From assembly GCF_023707985.1 (NCBI RefSeq), contig NZ_BRCF01000006.1:1-64000 (forward strand): a DNA stretch of 64,000 bases. Direction: 5' to 3'. Shown in pieces: positions 1 to 8,557 of the stretch. The DNA comes from Sporosarcina sp. NCCP-2716. Lineage in GTDB: Bacteria > Bacillota > Bacilli > Bacillales_A > Planococcaceae. Made by a program: the position numbers and the translations under genes. The notes below the pieces were generated by a model. That model had not been told where the DNA came from, did not search any database, and worked only from the letters and a program-made list of their open reading frames with translations. The number at the start of each line of letters is the position of its first letter. The first letter of the stretch is position 1.

Positions 1-67
1 GCTCAGTTGGTAGAGCATCTGACTTTTAATCAGAGGGTCGCAGGTTCGAATCCTGCATGGCTCACCA
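1..67 (+). tRNA. tRNA-Lys(TTT), 5' end cut by window
   Basis: The D-arm, a TTT anticodon loop, a T-arm with GGTTCGAATCC and an encoded CCA end at 67 are visible. The first acceptor bases lie outside the window. It opens a 17-tRNA array. Confidence 0.93.
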
Positions 68-105
68 TTTCTTAGTTTCATTCTTAAAGGATGCAGCATC
101 ATTAT

Positions 106-187
106 GCGGGTGTGGCGGAATTGGCAGACGCGCTAGAATCAGGATCTAGTGCCTTCGGGCGTGGGGGTTCAAGTCCCTTCATCCGCA
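106..187 (+). tRNA. tRNA-Leu(CAG)
   Basis: The acceptor GCGGGTG (106-112) pairs with CATCCGC. The anticodon stem CTAGA/TCTAG encloses a loop with CAG. A long variable arm fits class II tRNA-Leu. No CCA is encoded. Confidence 0.93.
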
Positions 188-195
188 TCCTTTAC

Positions 196-270
196 GCGGA
201 AGTAGTTCAGTGGTAGAATACGACCTTGCCAAGGTCGGGGTCGCGGGTTCGAATCCCGTCTTCCGCTCCA
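196..270 (+). tRNA. tRNA-Gly(GCC)
   Basis: The cloverleaf has anticodon GCC, acceptor GCGGAAG/CTTCCGC and an encoded CCA. It lies 8 nt after tRNA-Leu. Confidence 0.95.
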
Positions 271-296
271 CTTTTCATTAATAAGCATCATCATTT

Positions 297-373
<77 letters not shown>

Positions 374-398
374 TTTTATTCATATGACTATTGACGAT

Positions 399-475
399 CG
401 GGAAGTAGCTCAGCTTGGTAGAGCACTTGGTTTGGGACCAAGGGGTCGCAGGTTCGAATCCTGTCTTCCCGACCA
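399..475 (+). tRNA. tRNA-Pro(TGG)
   Basis: The acceptor CGGGAAG pairs with CTTCCCG. The anticodon is TGG in a CTTGG/CCAAG stem, and CCA is encoded. Confidence 0.95.
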
Positions 476-489
476 TCTTTACTTAATAT

Positions 490-565
490 GGGGCCTTAGC
501 TCAGCTGGGAGAGCGCCTGCCTTGCACGCAGGAGGTCAGCGGTTCGATCCCGCTAGGCTCCACCA
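490..565 (+). tRNA. tRNA-Ala(TGC)
   Basis: The acceptor GGGGCCT pairs with AGGCTCC and includes the G3-T70 identity pair of alanine tRNAs. The anticodon is TGC and CCA is encoded. Confidence 0.95.
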
Positions 566-590
566 TATTATTGTCCACATTCATTTTCTT

Positions 591-664
591 GGCGGCGTAG
601 CTCAGCTGGCTAGAGCGTACGGTTCATACCCGTGAGGTCGGGGGTTCGATCCCCTCTGCCGCCA
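591..664 (+). tRNA. tRNA-Met(CAT), elongator
   Basis: The anticodon is CAT with a normal paired acceptor GGCGGCG. The body matches the Bacillus elongator tRNA-Met that follows tRNA-Ala in such arrays. No CCA is encoded. Confidence 0.92.
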
Positions 665-670
665 TCTAAA

Positions 671-747
671 GGACCTTTAGCTCAGTTGGTTAGAGCAGAC
701 GGCTCATAACCGTCCGGTCGCAGGTTCGAGTCCTGCAAGGTCCACCA
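671..747 (+). tRNA. tRNA-Ile2 (CAT, lysidine-modified type)
   Basis: The anticodon is CAT, but the body (acceptor GGACCTT, anticodon stem GACGG/CCGTC) is that of the Bacillus tRNA-Ile whose wobble C is changed to lysidine by TilS. It follows elongator Met, as in B. subtilis. CCA is encoded. Confidence 0.88.
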
Positions 748-767
748 GTATTGCTGTTTTCCTACAC

Positions 768-860
768 GGAGGTATACCCAAGTCTGGCTGAAGGGATCGG
801 TCTTGAAAACCGACAGGGGTGTCAAAACCCGCGGGGGTTCGAATCCCTCTACCTCCTCCA
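768..860 (+). tRNA. tRNA-Ser(TGA)
   Basis: A class II tRNA with a long variable arm, anticodon TGA, acceptor GGAGGTA/TACCTCC and an encoded CCA. Confidence 0.94.
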
Positions 861-880
861 TTTTCAAACAGTTCTTTTAG

Positions 881-954
881 AACTTTGCAAACAGCTGAAC
901 AACGAGCGTGAAAGCTCAAATGCAACAGTATACTCATTATCGCGGGGTGGAGCA
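881..954 (+). repeat. Direct repeat copy 1: spacer plus first 14 nt of tRNA-fMet
   Basis: This 74-bp stretch is identical to 1006-1079. It contains the spacer before the initiator tRNA and the first 14 nt of that tRNA (941-954), then diverges. It looks like a partial tandem duplication that left a non-functional tRNA stub. Confidence 0.93.
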
Positions 955-1005
955 AAGCGTCATACGAAGATGACGATTTGTAAGATTTCCTGAAAGGAAA
1001 TCTGT

Positions 1006-1065
1006 AACTTTGCAAACAGCTGAACAACGAGCGTGAAAGCTCAAATGCAACAGTATACTCATTAT

Positions 1066-1079
<14 letters not shown>
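1006..1079 (+). repeat. Direct repeat copy 2, leading into the intact tRNA-fMet
   Basis: Exact copy of 881-954, offset by 125 bp. This copy runs into the complete initiator tRNA. The 51-bp connector (955-1005) can form two small hairpins (CGTCAT/ATGACG and AGATTTCC/GGAAATCT). Confidence 0.93.
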
Positions 1080-1141
<62 letters not shown>

Positions 1142-1143
1142 AT

Positions 1144-1219
1144 GGTCCCGTGGTGTAGCGGTTAACATGCCTGCCTGTCACGCAGGAGATCGCCGGTTCG
1201 ATCCCGGTCGGGACCGCCA
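1144..1219 (+). tRNA. tRNA-Asp(GTC)
   Basis: The acceptor GGTCCCG pairs with CGGGACC, the anticodon is GTC, the discriminator is G and CCA is encoded. Confidence 0.95.
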
Positions 1220-1245
1220 TTTTTTTCATACATAATCCAATTGCT

Positions 1246-1321
1246 GGTTCAGTAGCTCAGTCGGTAGAGCAAAGGACTGAAAATCCTTGTGTCGGCGGTT
1301 CGATTCCGTCCTGAACCACCA
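1246..1321 (+). tRNA. tRNA-Phe(GAA)
   Basis: The anticodon GAA sits in a GGA/TCC-closed stem, the acceptor is GGTTCAG and CCA is encoded. In B. subtilis the next gene is tRNA-His, which is absent here. Confidence 0.95.
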
Positions 1322-1328
1322 TTTTCAT

Positions 1329-1402
1329 GCGGGTGTAGTTTAGTGGTAAAACCTCAGCCTTCCAAGCTGATGATGAGGGTTCGATTCCCTTCACCCGCTC
1401 CA
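1329..1402 (+). tRNA. tRNA-Gly(TCC)
   Basis: The acceptor GCGGGTG pairs with CACCCGC, the anticodon is TCC and CCA is encoded. Confidence 0.95.
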
Positions 1403-1405
1403 TTT

Positions 1406-1479
<74 letters not shown>

Positions 1480-1483
1480 CTAT

Positions 1484-1558
1484 TCCGCAGTAGCTCAGTG
1501 GTAGAGCAATCGGCTGTTAACCGATCGGTCGTAGGTTCGAGTCCTACCTGCGGAGCCA
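1484..1558 (+). tRNA. tRNA-Asn(GTT)
   Basis: The acceptor TCCGCAG pairs with CTGCGGA, the anticodon is GTT and CCA is encoded. Confidence 0.95.
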
Positions 1559-1564
1559 TATTAC

Positions 1565-1655
1565 GGGGAAGTACTCAAGTGGCTCAAGAGGCGCCCCTGC
1601 TAAGGGTGTAGGTCGCGAAAGCGGCGCGAGGGTTCGAATCCCTCCTTCTCCGCCA
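1565..1655 (+). tRNA. tRNA-Ser(GCT)
   Basis: A class II tRNA with a long variable arm, anticodon GCT, acceptor GGGGAAG/CTTCTCC and an encoded CCA. Confidence 0.94.
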
Positions 1656-1664
1656 TATTTGTTT

Positions 1665-1736
1665 GGCCCCTTGGTCAAGCGGTTAAGACACCGCCCTTTC
1701 ACGGCGGTAACACGGGTTCGAATCCCGTAGGGGTCA
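1665..1736 (+). tRNA. tRNA-Glu(TTC)
   Basis: Last tRNA of the array. The anticodon TTC sits in a CCGCC/GGCGG stem. No CCA is encoded. The array terminator follows within 11 nt. Confidence 0.94.
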
Positions 1737-1746
1737 TACGTGAATG

Positions 1747-1783
1747 AAAAAACCTGACTGGTTGATCCAGTCAGGTTTTTTCG
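1747..1783 (+). terminator. Terminator of the tRNA array (bidirectional)
   Basis: A-run, CTGACTGG / TCCAGTCAG stem, TTGA loop and T-run. It can also end the reverse-strand gene that finishes at 1793. Confidence 0.92.
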
Positions 1784-1792
1784 TATTCTTTT

Positions 1793-2521
1793 TTATTTAC
1801 CAGTATAGCTGTCCCGTTTGCGGTAGGGGATGTCTCCGAGTTCGGATTCAAGTCCCGTTTCGTCAAGTTCTTCTTCATATTCCACAGTTGTTTCCCCTCG
1901 TACGAATCCCGCTGGTTCGCCGTCGATATCACTCGCAGCGATGACATCGATGTCTTCTGTGCTTTCGTCCTCGACTGCCGTGTCATACAGCGTGTCGTAG
2001 TCTTTGTGATTGCCGAAAAAGTCGGAAGGGGTTTCCGATGTGCCCGACTTTGCGATGGCTTCGAAACTATCGATCGGGTCTTCGTAAATCCCTTGCCGTC
2101 TGTCCGCGAATGTATCGGGGTTGGCCATTTTCAGCAGGCTGTCTTCGACTGGACGGTCATCCGGGACGTCCTGGACGGCATCTTCCACGCAGAAGGTCGT
2201 ATAAGGAACAGCTTCCAGCCGCTCATACGGAATGTCCTTCCCGCATACTTCACACACGCCGTACGATCCTGCGGCCATCTGCTCGAGAGCGTTGCGGACT
2301 TTGTCCAGTTCTTCACTCGCGTGTTCGTGCAGGGCGCGATCCTTCTCCCTGTCATACAGTTCGGTTCCCATGTCTGCGGGATGGTTATCATACGTGGAGA
2401 GTTCCCCGATCTCTTCCTGGGGAGCCACGTCTGTCGATGTATTCTCTTCCGTCACGGTCAGCTCGTCCTGCAGACGGAGCAGTTCTTTCTTCAATGTCAT
2501 GGTCTGTTCGTTTGTCAGCAT
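1793..2521 (-). CDS. yteA: TraR/DksA-type zinc-finger protein (YteA-like)
   Basis: The 242-aa product has an N-terminal coiled-coil-like segment beginning with LTNEQ, then a C4-type zinc-finger core reading CEVCGKDIP and a third cysteine in TTFC. This is the layout of the Bacillus YteA family of DksA/TraR-related proteins, whose role is not well defined. A very acidic tail of about 100 residues follows. The expected fourth zinc ligand next to TTFC is not a cysteine (VEDA), so zinc binding may be altered. The ATG at 2521 is preferred because AAAGGA lies 9 nt before it; an in-frame extension to 2635 lacks such a site. It is a single-gene unit between two terminators. Confidence 0.82.
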   Translation of the reverse strand: MLTNEQTMTLKKELLRLQDELTVTEENTSTDVAPQEEIGELSTYDNHPADMGTELYDREKDRALHEHASEELDKVRNALEQMAAGSYGVCEVCGKDIPYERLEAVPYTTFCVEDAVQDVPDDRPVEDSLLKMANPDTFADRRQGIYEDPIDSFEAIAKSGTSETPSDFFGNHKDYDTLYDTAVEDESTEDIDVIAASDIDGEPAGFVRGETTVEYEEELDETGLESELGDIPYRKRDSYTGK

Positions 2522-2632
2522 TTCGTTCACGTCCTTTATCGATTTACGTACTAGTATGGTTCGGAACGGCCGAATTACTATGTATTCAGCTGTTAGTTCT
2601 CTGATTTCCTTTTTCACGCGTTCCTTAAACCT

Positions 2633-2667
2633 CAAAAAAAGAAGCCCGCATGATGTGCAGGCTTCCA
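2633..2667 (-). terminator. Terminator of menA
   Basis: Read on the reverse strand, the stem GAAGCC.TGCA / TGCGGGCTTC is followed by a run of seven T, just after the menA stop. Confidence 0.85.
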
Positions 2668-2674
2668 GGTGTGT

Positions 2675-3589
2675 TTATTGTGTCAAGTGGCCGATCAGCA
2701 GACCGATGGCAAGCAGCAGGCAGAAGAATGTATTCGTCTGGGCTGTGAATTTCATGGCAGGAACGACTTGCAGCGGCAGCTCGTACCGCTTGAAGATTTT
2801 AATGGCAGTGATCGGCTTCTTCACACAAAGGATGACAAGAAGGCTCCAGGGGGTGAGGCTGCCGAACAGCACAAGGCCGATGATCCATGCGAACGAGAGG
2901 ATGAAAAACCCGCTCTGGATCCGGATTGCATTGGCCCGTCCGAGGAGGATTGCCAGCGTCTTGCGCCCGCCGATTTTATCCCCTTCGAGATCGCGGATGT
3001 TGTTCGCCATCATGATGGCTGCAACGAGCAGGACACTCGGAATCGACAGCAGGACCGCCCGTTCCGTCACGGTGCCCGTCTGGATGTAGAAAGCGATCAG
3101 GACGAGCAGCATCCCCATGACCACGCCGGAGAACAGTTCGCCAAGAGGCGTGTAGGCGATTGGATAGGGGCCGCCTGTATAGAAGTAGCCGATCGCCATG
3201 GAAATCAGGCCGATGACTGCAAGCCACCACGAACTCTGCATGCAGATGTAGATGCCGAGCAGCACGGAAATTCCGTACAGGAACAGCGCCAGGTTCAATA
3301 TCGTCTTCGGGTTCACTTTGTTGCGGACGATGGTTCCGCCGATGCCGACAGAGTGTTCGGTATCCAGTCCCCGTTTGTAGTCGTAGTACTCATTGAACAT
3401 ATTCGTCGCCATCTGGATGAGTATACTGGCGAGCAGCATAGCGGCAAAAAGCAGGAAGTGCAGCCTGCCGAACGGAAGGGCCAGCATCGTCCCTAGGAAA
3501 ACAGGTGCGAATGCGGCTGTGAGTGTATGGGGCCGTGTCAGCTGCCACCACATGCGCCAGCCTTGTTCGACTTTAATGGTATCTTGCAT
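2675..3589 (-). CDS. menA: 1,4-dihydroxy-2-naphthoate polyprenyltransferase MenA
   Basis: A 304-aa, strongly hydrophobic UbiA-family prenyltransferase with about eight or nine membrane segments. It attaches the polyprenyl tail to 1,4-dihydroxy-2-naphthoate in the membrane, giving demethylmenaquinone. The two Asp-rich metal-diphosphate motifs are visible: NMFNEYYDYKRGLD near residue 65 and NNIRDLEGD near residue 195. The ATG at 3589 has GGAGAG 8 nt upstream; an in-frame ATG at 3607 overlaps that ribosome site. It is divergent from menF-D-H-B-E, which make its substrate, so the pathway genes share the 3590-3747 control region. Confidence 0.95.
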   Translation of the reverse strand: MQDTIKVEQGWRMWWQLTRPHTLTAAFAPVFLGTMLALPFGRLHFLLFAAMLLASILIQMATNMFNEYYDYKRGLDTEHSVGIGGTIVRNKVNPKTILNLALFLYGISVLLGIYICMQSSWWLAVIGLISMAIGYFYTGGPYPIAYTPLGELFSGVVMGMLLVLIAFYIQTGTVTERAVLLSIPSVLLVAAIMMANNIRDLEGDKIGGRKTLAILLGRANAIRIQSGFFILSFAWIIGLVLFGSLTPWSLLVILCVKKPITAIKIFKRYELPLQVVPAMKFTAQTNTFFCLLLAIGLLIGHLTQ

Positions 3590-3747
3590 TTTCGTTCTCT
3601 CCTTCATATTTCAATCCACCTACCATTGTACTCCATTCAAGGCATTTCCGGTATCCTCCGGTCCCTTATAAATGCGGAAGCCGTATTTTTCGGCTATAAT
3701 GGAACTACAAATGGCAAGACGTTTTCGCCACAAGAGGAGAGAATAAC

Positions 3748-5136
3748 ATGAACCGGAAGCTTACGGATCGGCCTGCACGACTATCACCAGCAGCCAGCCC
3801 GCATGTCCGCTTCTTCACCGAAACGATAGAGGCGGGCGGAATTTCACCGCTTTCTTTTTTTGAGGCCGGATCTTCACTCGCACATGCGGAACGGTTTTTC
3901 TGGGAGAATGCATCGAAGACGATGACACTGGTCGGGATCGGCCATGCCTTAACATTGACAGCCCATGACGGGGAAGACCGTTTTACCGCCATCGAGGCAG
4001 ACTGGAAACAGTATTGCAGCGCACTCATCAAAGAAGAGAAGGACATGGATCCCGTGCTGGTCGGCGGATTTTCGTTTGACTGGGAACGGTCGGCGGAAGA
4101 GTCGGAATGGGGAGACTTCCCGAACGCCTTTTTTGCGGTGCCTGTTTTTCAGCTGAAGATCGAGGGTGGCCGTACAGGTGTCGCCATCAACCTGATTACG
4201 GACAAGCCGGATGCCGCTGCCCAGTTTGACAAGTTGAGGATGCAGCGCGATCAGCTGATCCACGATGCGCAGATGAGGGATTCACTGCAGTTTTCGAAAC
4301 CGGACGTCCTGTCCATGCACGAATTGCAGAAGGATTCCTATTTGGAGACTGTCCGGAATGTCACGGACAAGATTGCGGAAGGGGAAGCGGACAAGGTTGT
4401 CATCGCCCGTTCCCTCGCCCTCCGTTTCGGCAGTCCGGCCGATCATACGGCTGTTCTCCAGTCCATTTTGAACGAGCAGCGGGACAGCTATTTGTTCGGC
4501 ATCGAACGGGGCGGCCAGCTGTTCTTCGGTGCGACACCCGAGCGGCTGATCGAGATCAGGGACGGACAGGCTTATTCCGCCTGTGTGGCCGGCTCCAGCA
4601 AGAGGGGAGCCACTGCCGAAGAGGACCGCGAGCTCGGTGCTGCACTGCTCGCTGACAAGAAGAACCGGGAAGAGCACCAATATGTCGTCGACATGATCAC
4701 AGACGTGTTCGACTCGCTTTGTGCGTCGTATACATCGGCGAACGCACCGAAACTGATGAAAGTCCGGGATATCCAGCATCTCCATACACCTGTCGAAGGG
4801 GCCCTAGGTGAAGAAAGCAGCATCTTCCAGTTCATCCGATGCCTGCACCCGACACCTGCGCTCGGCGGCGTACCGACTTCAGTCGCCATGGAGATCATCC
4901 GGCAGGAAGAAAACTTGGACAGGGGTTATTATGCGGCGCCTGTCGGCTGGACGGACGCCTCCGGAAACGGGGAATTCGCCGTTGCCATCCGTTCCGCATT
5001 GATCGAACAGGATCAGGCGTGGCTGTATGCAGGAGGCGGGATCGTTGCCGATTCCGTTCCTGAACAGGAATATGAAGAGACCTGGGTGAAGTTCAGACCG
5101 ATGCTCCGGGCGCTCGGGGGGACTTTGAATGGATAA
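3748..5136 (+). CDS. menF: Isochorismate synthase MenF
   Basis: The 462-aa product converts chorismate to isochorismate, the committed step of menaquinone synthesis. The C-terminal two thirds carry the chorismate-binding fold: KVVIARSL, FGATPERLIE, the AGSSKRG stretch, HLHTPVEG, HPTPALGG and a YAGGGIV end. The ribosome site GAGGAG precedes the ATG by 8 nt. The reading frame overlaps menD by 8 nt, so the two are probably translationally coupled. A TATAAT at about 3695-3700 could be the -10 box of the operon, but no clear -35 is seen. Confidence 0.96.
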   Translation: MNRKLTDRPARLSPAASPHVRFFTETIEAGGISPLSFFEAGSSLAHAERFFWENASKTMTLVGIGHALTLTAHDGEDRFTAIEADWKQYCSALIKEEKDMDPVLVGGFSFDWERSAEESEWGDFPNAFFAVPVFQLKIEGGRTGVAINLITDKPDAAAQFDKLRMQRDQLIHDAQMRDSLQFSKPDVLSMHELQKDSYLETVRNVTDKIAEGEADKVVIARSLALRFGSPADHTAVLQSILNEQRDSYLFGIERGGQLFFGATPERLIEIRDGQAYSACVAGSSKRGATAEEDRELGAALLADKKNREEHQYVVDMITDVFDSLCASYTSANAPKLMKVRDIQHLHTPVEGALGEESSIFQFIRCLHPTPALGGVPTSVAMEIIRQEENLDRGYYAAPVGWTDASGNGEFAVAIRSALIEQDQAWLYAGGGIVADSVPEQEYEETWVKFRPMLRALGGTLNG

Positions 5137-6847
5137 CCGAAAAATATTGACGGATCACGTGAAGCGGATGGCGGAATCGCTCATCCGCATGGGAATGACA
5201 GATGCTGTCATCAGTCCGGGATCCCGGTCCACGCCGCTTGCGTATGCGCTCGTGTCCACTCCGGGCATCACCGCCCATCTGCAGGTGGATGAACGTTCGG
5301 CAGGATTTTTCGCGTTAGGTCTCGCGAAAGCTTCCCAGCGTCCGGTCGCACTCCTGTGCACGTCCGGGACAGCGGCCTCGAACTTCCATCCCGCGGTGAC
5401 GGAAGCCTTCTATGCACGAGTGCCGCTGTTTGTCATCACAGCAGACCGGCCCCATGAGCTGCGTGATGTCGGGGCGCCGCAGGCGATCCGGCAGCCTGGC
5501 ATGTTCGGGGAGCACGTGAAGTATAGTGCGGACTTGCCGATTCCGGAAGCATCTGCAGCGGTCGATGATTTCCTGGAACGGCAGATTGCACGGGCGGCGG
5601 GCATGGCGCTCACCGAACCGAAAGGTCCTGTCCATCTCAACGCACCATTCCGTGAGCCGCTGCTGATTGAGCTGGATCATCCTGCGCCGCCGATTTCTTT
5701 TGTTGGCAGAGTAGGGGGCGCTCCGGCGTTCACCGAGGACCAGAAGGACACGGTGCGCGGCCTGTTCCGTTCCTCGACCCGTGGGATCCTGATTGCAGGG
5801 GAACTGCCTCCGGGCTTCCGGAAGTCCCTCGTCTGGGAATTCGCACGACGGATGCAATGGCCGGTGCTGTGCGACCCGCTGTCCAATTTACGTTCGGAAG
5901 TGCCGGAAGACTGCACGCACCTCTGTATCGATTCGTATGATGCGCTGCTGAAACACGCACCGTTTGCTGAACGGATGGCTCCGGATATGGTGCTCCGTAT
6001 CGGGCCGCAGCCGGTATCAAAGCCGCTGACGCTGTTCCTGAAACGCGTGCGGCCGGTGTGCTTTGCAGTTGTGGATGAATCCCCACTGTTCCGGGATCCG
6101 CTTGGCATCGCTACGCATCACCTCCAGACGTCTCCAGCGGATATCCTCTCCGTGCAGACGGAGACCTGCCAGGACGCCGGGTATACGGCGGACTGGTCGA
6201 AAGGGAACGAAGTCGCAGCCCGGGTGTCGGAAACATTCCGGTCGGACGGAGTGCAGGAGGGGGACTATGTCCGGCTCCTGCTCGAGACATTGCCCGACGG
6301 CAGCGATCTGATCAGCGGCAGCAGCATGCCGATCCGCGATTTGGATACGTATTTCCGGCAGACCGGGCGTGATATAGCCTGCTTTTCAAATCGTGGTGCG
6401 AATGGCATCGACGGTGTTGTCTCCACGGCGCTCGGCATCCAGGCTGCTCGGAAACGCCCGTCCTGGCTGCTGATCGGCGACCTGTCCTTCCTGCATGACG
6501 TCAATGGGCTCATCATTTCCCGCATGCAGCAGACGGACCTGACGATCATCCTGAGCAACAATGACGGCGGCGGAATCTTCTCCTATCTGCCGCAGTCGAC
6601 GGAACCGGCGCATTTCGAAGAACTGTTCGGCACGCCGACAGGATTATCCTTTGCGCCGATCGCAGAGCTGTATGACATCCAGTACAGCCGGGTGTCGACG
6701 GCCGAAGCCTTCCAGGAAGAACTCGCTGCCGGGAAGACTTCTCCGCTCCGGATCATCGAGCTGATATCGGAACGTGCATACAATACGGCCGCCCACCGCG
6801 AACTGTGGACGGCGATCGGTGAGGGGCTCGGCAGTCATGGCTTCTGA
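5129..6847 (+). CDS. menD: 2-succinyl-5-enolpyruvyl-6-hydroxy-3-cyclohexene-1-carboxylate synthase MenD
   Basis: The 572-aa thiamine-diphosphate enzyme joins 2-oxoglutarate to isochorismate with loss of CO2. The N-terminal ThDP half shows SPGSRSTPLAY near residue 29 and the catalytic-glutamate region VDERSAGFFALG, followed by TSGTAASN. The C-terminal half has the cofactor motif GDLSFLHDVNGL ending in SNNDGGGIF. The length is normal for the family. It overlaps menF by 8 nt upstream and menH by 11 nt downstream, so the core men genes are read as one coupled unit. Confidence 0.96.
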   Translation: MDNRKILTDHVKRMAESLIRMGMTDAVISPGSRSTPLAYALVSTPGITAHLQVDERSAGFFALGLAKASQRPVALLCTSGTAASNFHPAVTEAFYARVPLFVITADRPHELRDVGAPQAIRQPGMFGEHVKYSADLPIPEASAAVDDFLERQIARAAGMALTEPKGPVHLNAPFREPLLIELDHPAPPISFVGRVGGAPAFTEDQKDTVRGLFRSSTRGILIAGELPPGFRKSLVWEFARRMQWPVLCDPLSNLRSEVPEDCTHLCIDSYDALLKHAPFAERMAPDMVLRIGPQPVSKPLTLFLKRVRPVCFAVVDESPLFRDPLGIATHHLQTSPADILSVQTETCQDAGYTADWSKGNEVAARVSETFRSDGVQEGDYVRLLLETLPDGSDLISGSSMPIRDLDTYFRQTGRDIACFSNRGANGIDGVVSTALGIQAARKRPSWLLIGDLSFLHDVNGLIISRMQQTDLTIILSNNDGGGIFSYLPQSTEPAHFEELFGTPTGLSFAPIAELYDIQYSRVSTAEAFQEELAAGKTSPLRIIELISERAYNTAAHRELWTAIGEGLGSHGF

Positions 6848-7667
6848 GTGGATCCTGACCGGGAACGGGCGGCTCCATGCGGAAATATATGGGGACTGCA
6901 CCAATCCGGCTATCGTCATGCTGCACGGGTTCACAGGCAGCACAGCAACGTGGCGCACACTTGCAGAAGAGCTGCAGGATCGTTACTACGTTGTCCTTTT
7001 CGATCTGTGGGGGCATGGCCGGTCGTCCGTCCCTCCCGATCTTGCCGCATATGCGATGGAACAGCAGACAGCCGATCTGGAACAGGCAGTCACAGCGCTC
7101 GGCCTGGAACGGTTCCTGCTGATCGGCTATTCGATGGGCGGACGTGTGGCGATCGGCTTTTCAGCAGCCTATCCGGAGCGCATTTCAGGCCTGCTGCTTG
7201 AGAGTGCGTCACCGGGTTTGCGGGAGGAGCTCGAACAGGTGCAACGCAGACGGAACGACAGCCGGCTCGCTGAACGGTTGCGGAGAGAGCCGCTTGAGCG
7301 CTTCATCGATTACTGGCAGGGCATTCCGCTTTTCAGCACGCAGCGGCTGATGGCAGCAGCGGTGCAGGACGCGGTGCGCCAGGAGCGCCTGCATCAGAAG
7401 CCGGAAGGGCTTGCAAACAGTCTGGAAGGTATCGGAACAGGGAGCCAGCCGTCGTATTGGGATACGCTTCCCGAACTCCGTTTTCCAGTTCTGCTTGTCA
7501 CCGGTACGCTTGACGTCAAGTTCACGAAGCTTGCGGAAAAGATGGAACAGCTCTTGCCGAACGCCGGCCGAAAAGGAGTGGAAGACGCAGGCCATGCCGT
7601 TCACGTGGAAAAACCGGAGGAGTTTGCTACAATAGTGAAGAGCTTCGCAGCACAACATACACTTTGA
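6837..7667 (+). CDS. menH: 2-succinyl-6-hydroxy-2,4-cyclohexadiene-1-carboxylate synthase MenH
   Basis: A 276-aa alpha/beta hydrolase that removes pyruvate from the MenD product. The triad can be read: Ser in GYSMGG, Asp in GTLDV and His in [10 protein letters not shown]. The oxyanion-hole segment is LHGFTGS near residue 25. The ATG at 6837 lies inside the end of menD, with a G-rich ribosome site (GAGGGG) upstream; an in-frame start further upstream at 6774 is within menD coding sequence and less likely. It sits between menD and menB as in Bacillus. Confidence 0.94.
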   Translation: MASEWILTGNGRLHAEIYGDCTNPAIVMLHGFTGSTATWRTLAEELQDRYYVVLFDLWGHGRSSVPPDLAAYAMEQQTADLEQAVTALGLERFLLIGYSMGGRVAIGFSAAYPERISGLLLESASPGLREELEQVQRRRNDSRLAERLRREPLERFIDYWQGIPLFSTQRLMAAAVQDAVRQERLHQKPEGLANSLEGIGTGSQPSYWDTLPELRFPVLLVTGTLDVKFTKLAEKMEQLLPNAGRKGVEDAGHAVHVEKPEEFATIVKSFAAQHTL

Positions 7668-7678
7668 GGAGGACTACA

Positions 7679-8497
7679 ATGACACGACAATGGGAAACGC
7701 TTCATACATATGAAGATATCAAGTATGAAAAGTACAACGGCATTGCAAAAGTGACGATCAACCGTCCGGAAGTCCGGAATGCATTCCGTCCGAAAACCGT
7801 AGCTGAAATGATCGACGCGTTTTCACGCGCGCGTGACGATGAAAGCATCGGCGTTATCATCCTGACAGGCGAAGGCGAAAAAGCATTCTGTTCAGGCGGC
7901 GACCAGAAAGTGCGCGGCCATGGCGGCTATGTCGGAGACGACGAAATACCGCGTTTGAACGTATTGGATCTGCAGCGTCTGATCCGTGTGATTCCGAAAC
8001 CGGTTGTTGCGATGGTATCCGGCTTCGCAATCGGCGGCGGCCACGTGCTGCATGTCGTATGTGACCTGACGATTGCTGCAGACAATGCGATCTTCGGGCA
8101 GACTGGACCTAAAGTCGGTTCATTCGACGCAGGGTACGGTTCCGGTTATCTGGCACGTATCATCGGCCATAAGAAAGCGCGCGAAATCTGGTACTTGTGC
8201 CGCCAGTATGATGCACAGCAGGCACTTGACATGGGTCTCGTCAACACGGTCGTCCCTTATGAACAGCTGGAAGACGAAACCGTCCAATGGTGTGAAGAGA
8301 TGAATTCGATGAGCCCGACTGCGCTCCGCTTCGTGAAAGCTGCGATGAATGCGGATACGGACGGTCTCGCGGGTCTCCAGCAGATGGCTGGGGATGCGAC
8401 ACTCCTCTACTACACGACTGATGAAGCGAAAGAAGGACGCGATGCGTTCAAAGAGAAGCGCAAACCGGACTTCGGTCAATTCCCGCGTTTCCCTTAA
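7679..8497 (+). CDS. menB: 1,4-dihydroxy-2-naphthoyl-CoA synthase MenB
   Basis: A 272-aa crotonase-family enzyme that closes the second ring of o-succinylbenzoyl-CoA. Family features seen are [12 protein letters not shown], the oxyanion-hole pair FCSGGDQ and FAIGGGH, and [10 protein letters not shown](A)GYGS near residue 155. The ATG at 7679 follows GAGGAGG by 6 nt; that ribosome site overlaps the menH stop codon. A TTG 15 nt upstream is in frame but sits on the ribosome site. Codon use looks cleaner than in neighbours, which suggests a well-expressed gene. Confidence 0.97.
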   Translation: MTRQWETLHTYEDIKYEKYNGIAKVTINRPEVRNAFRPKTVAEMIDAFSRARDDESIGVIILTGEGEKAFCSGGDQKVRGHGGYVGDDEIPRLNVLDLQRLIRVIPKPVVAMVSGFAIGGGHVLHVVCDLTIAADNAIFGQTGPKVGSFDAGYGSGYLARIIGHKKAREIWYLCRQYDAQQALDMGLVNTVVPYEQLEDETVQWCEEMNSMSPTALRFVKAAMNADTDGLAGLQQMAGDATLLYYTTDEAKEGRDAFKEKRKPDFGQFPRFP

Positions 8498-8506
8498 TCG
8501 ACAATC

Positions 8507-8535
8507 CAGAAAAACTGCCCTTACCGGCAGTTTTT
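8507..8535 (+). terminator. Terminator-like hairpin between menB and menE
   Basis: AAAAACTGCC, a short loop, GGCAGTTTTTTC. It lies wholly in the 60-nt gap between menB and menE, so it should lower or gate menE transcription rather than end the operon completely. Confidence 0.8.
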
Positions 8536-8557
8536 TCTTTAGAAAGAAGGAAATCCA

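Noticed and set aside
2006..2604. Large + strand ORFs opposite the YteA-like gene, and similar long ORFs opposite menD, metK, pckA and the helicase
   Set aside because: They mirror real genes in this fairly GC-rich DNA and lack ribosome sites or family motifs.
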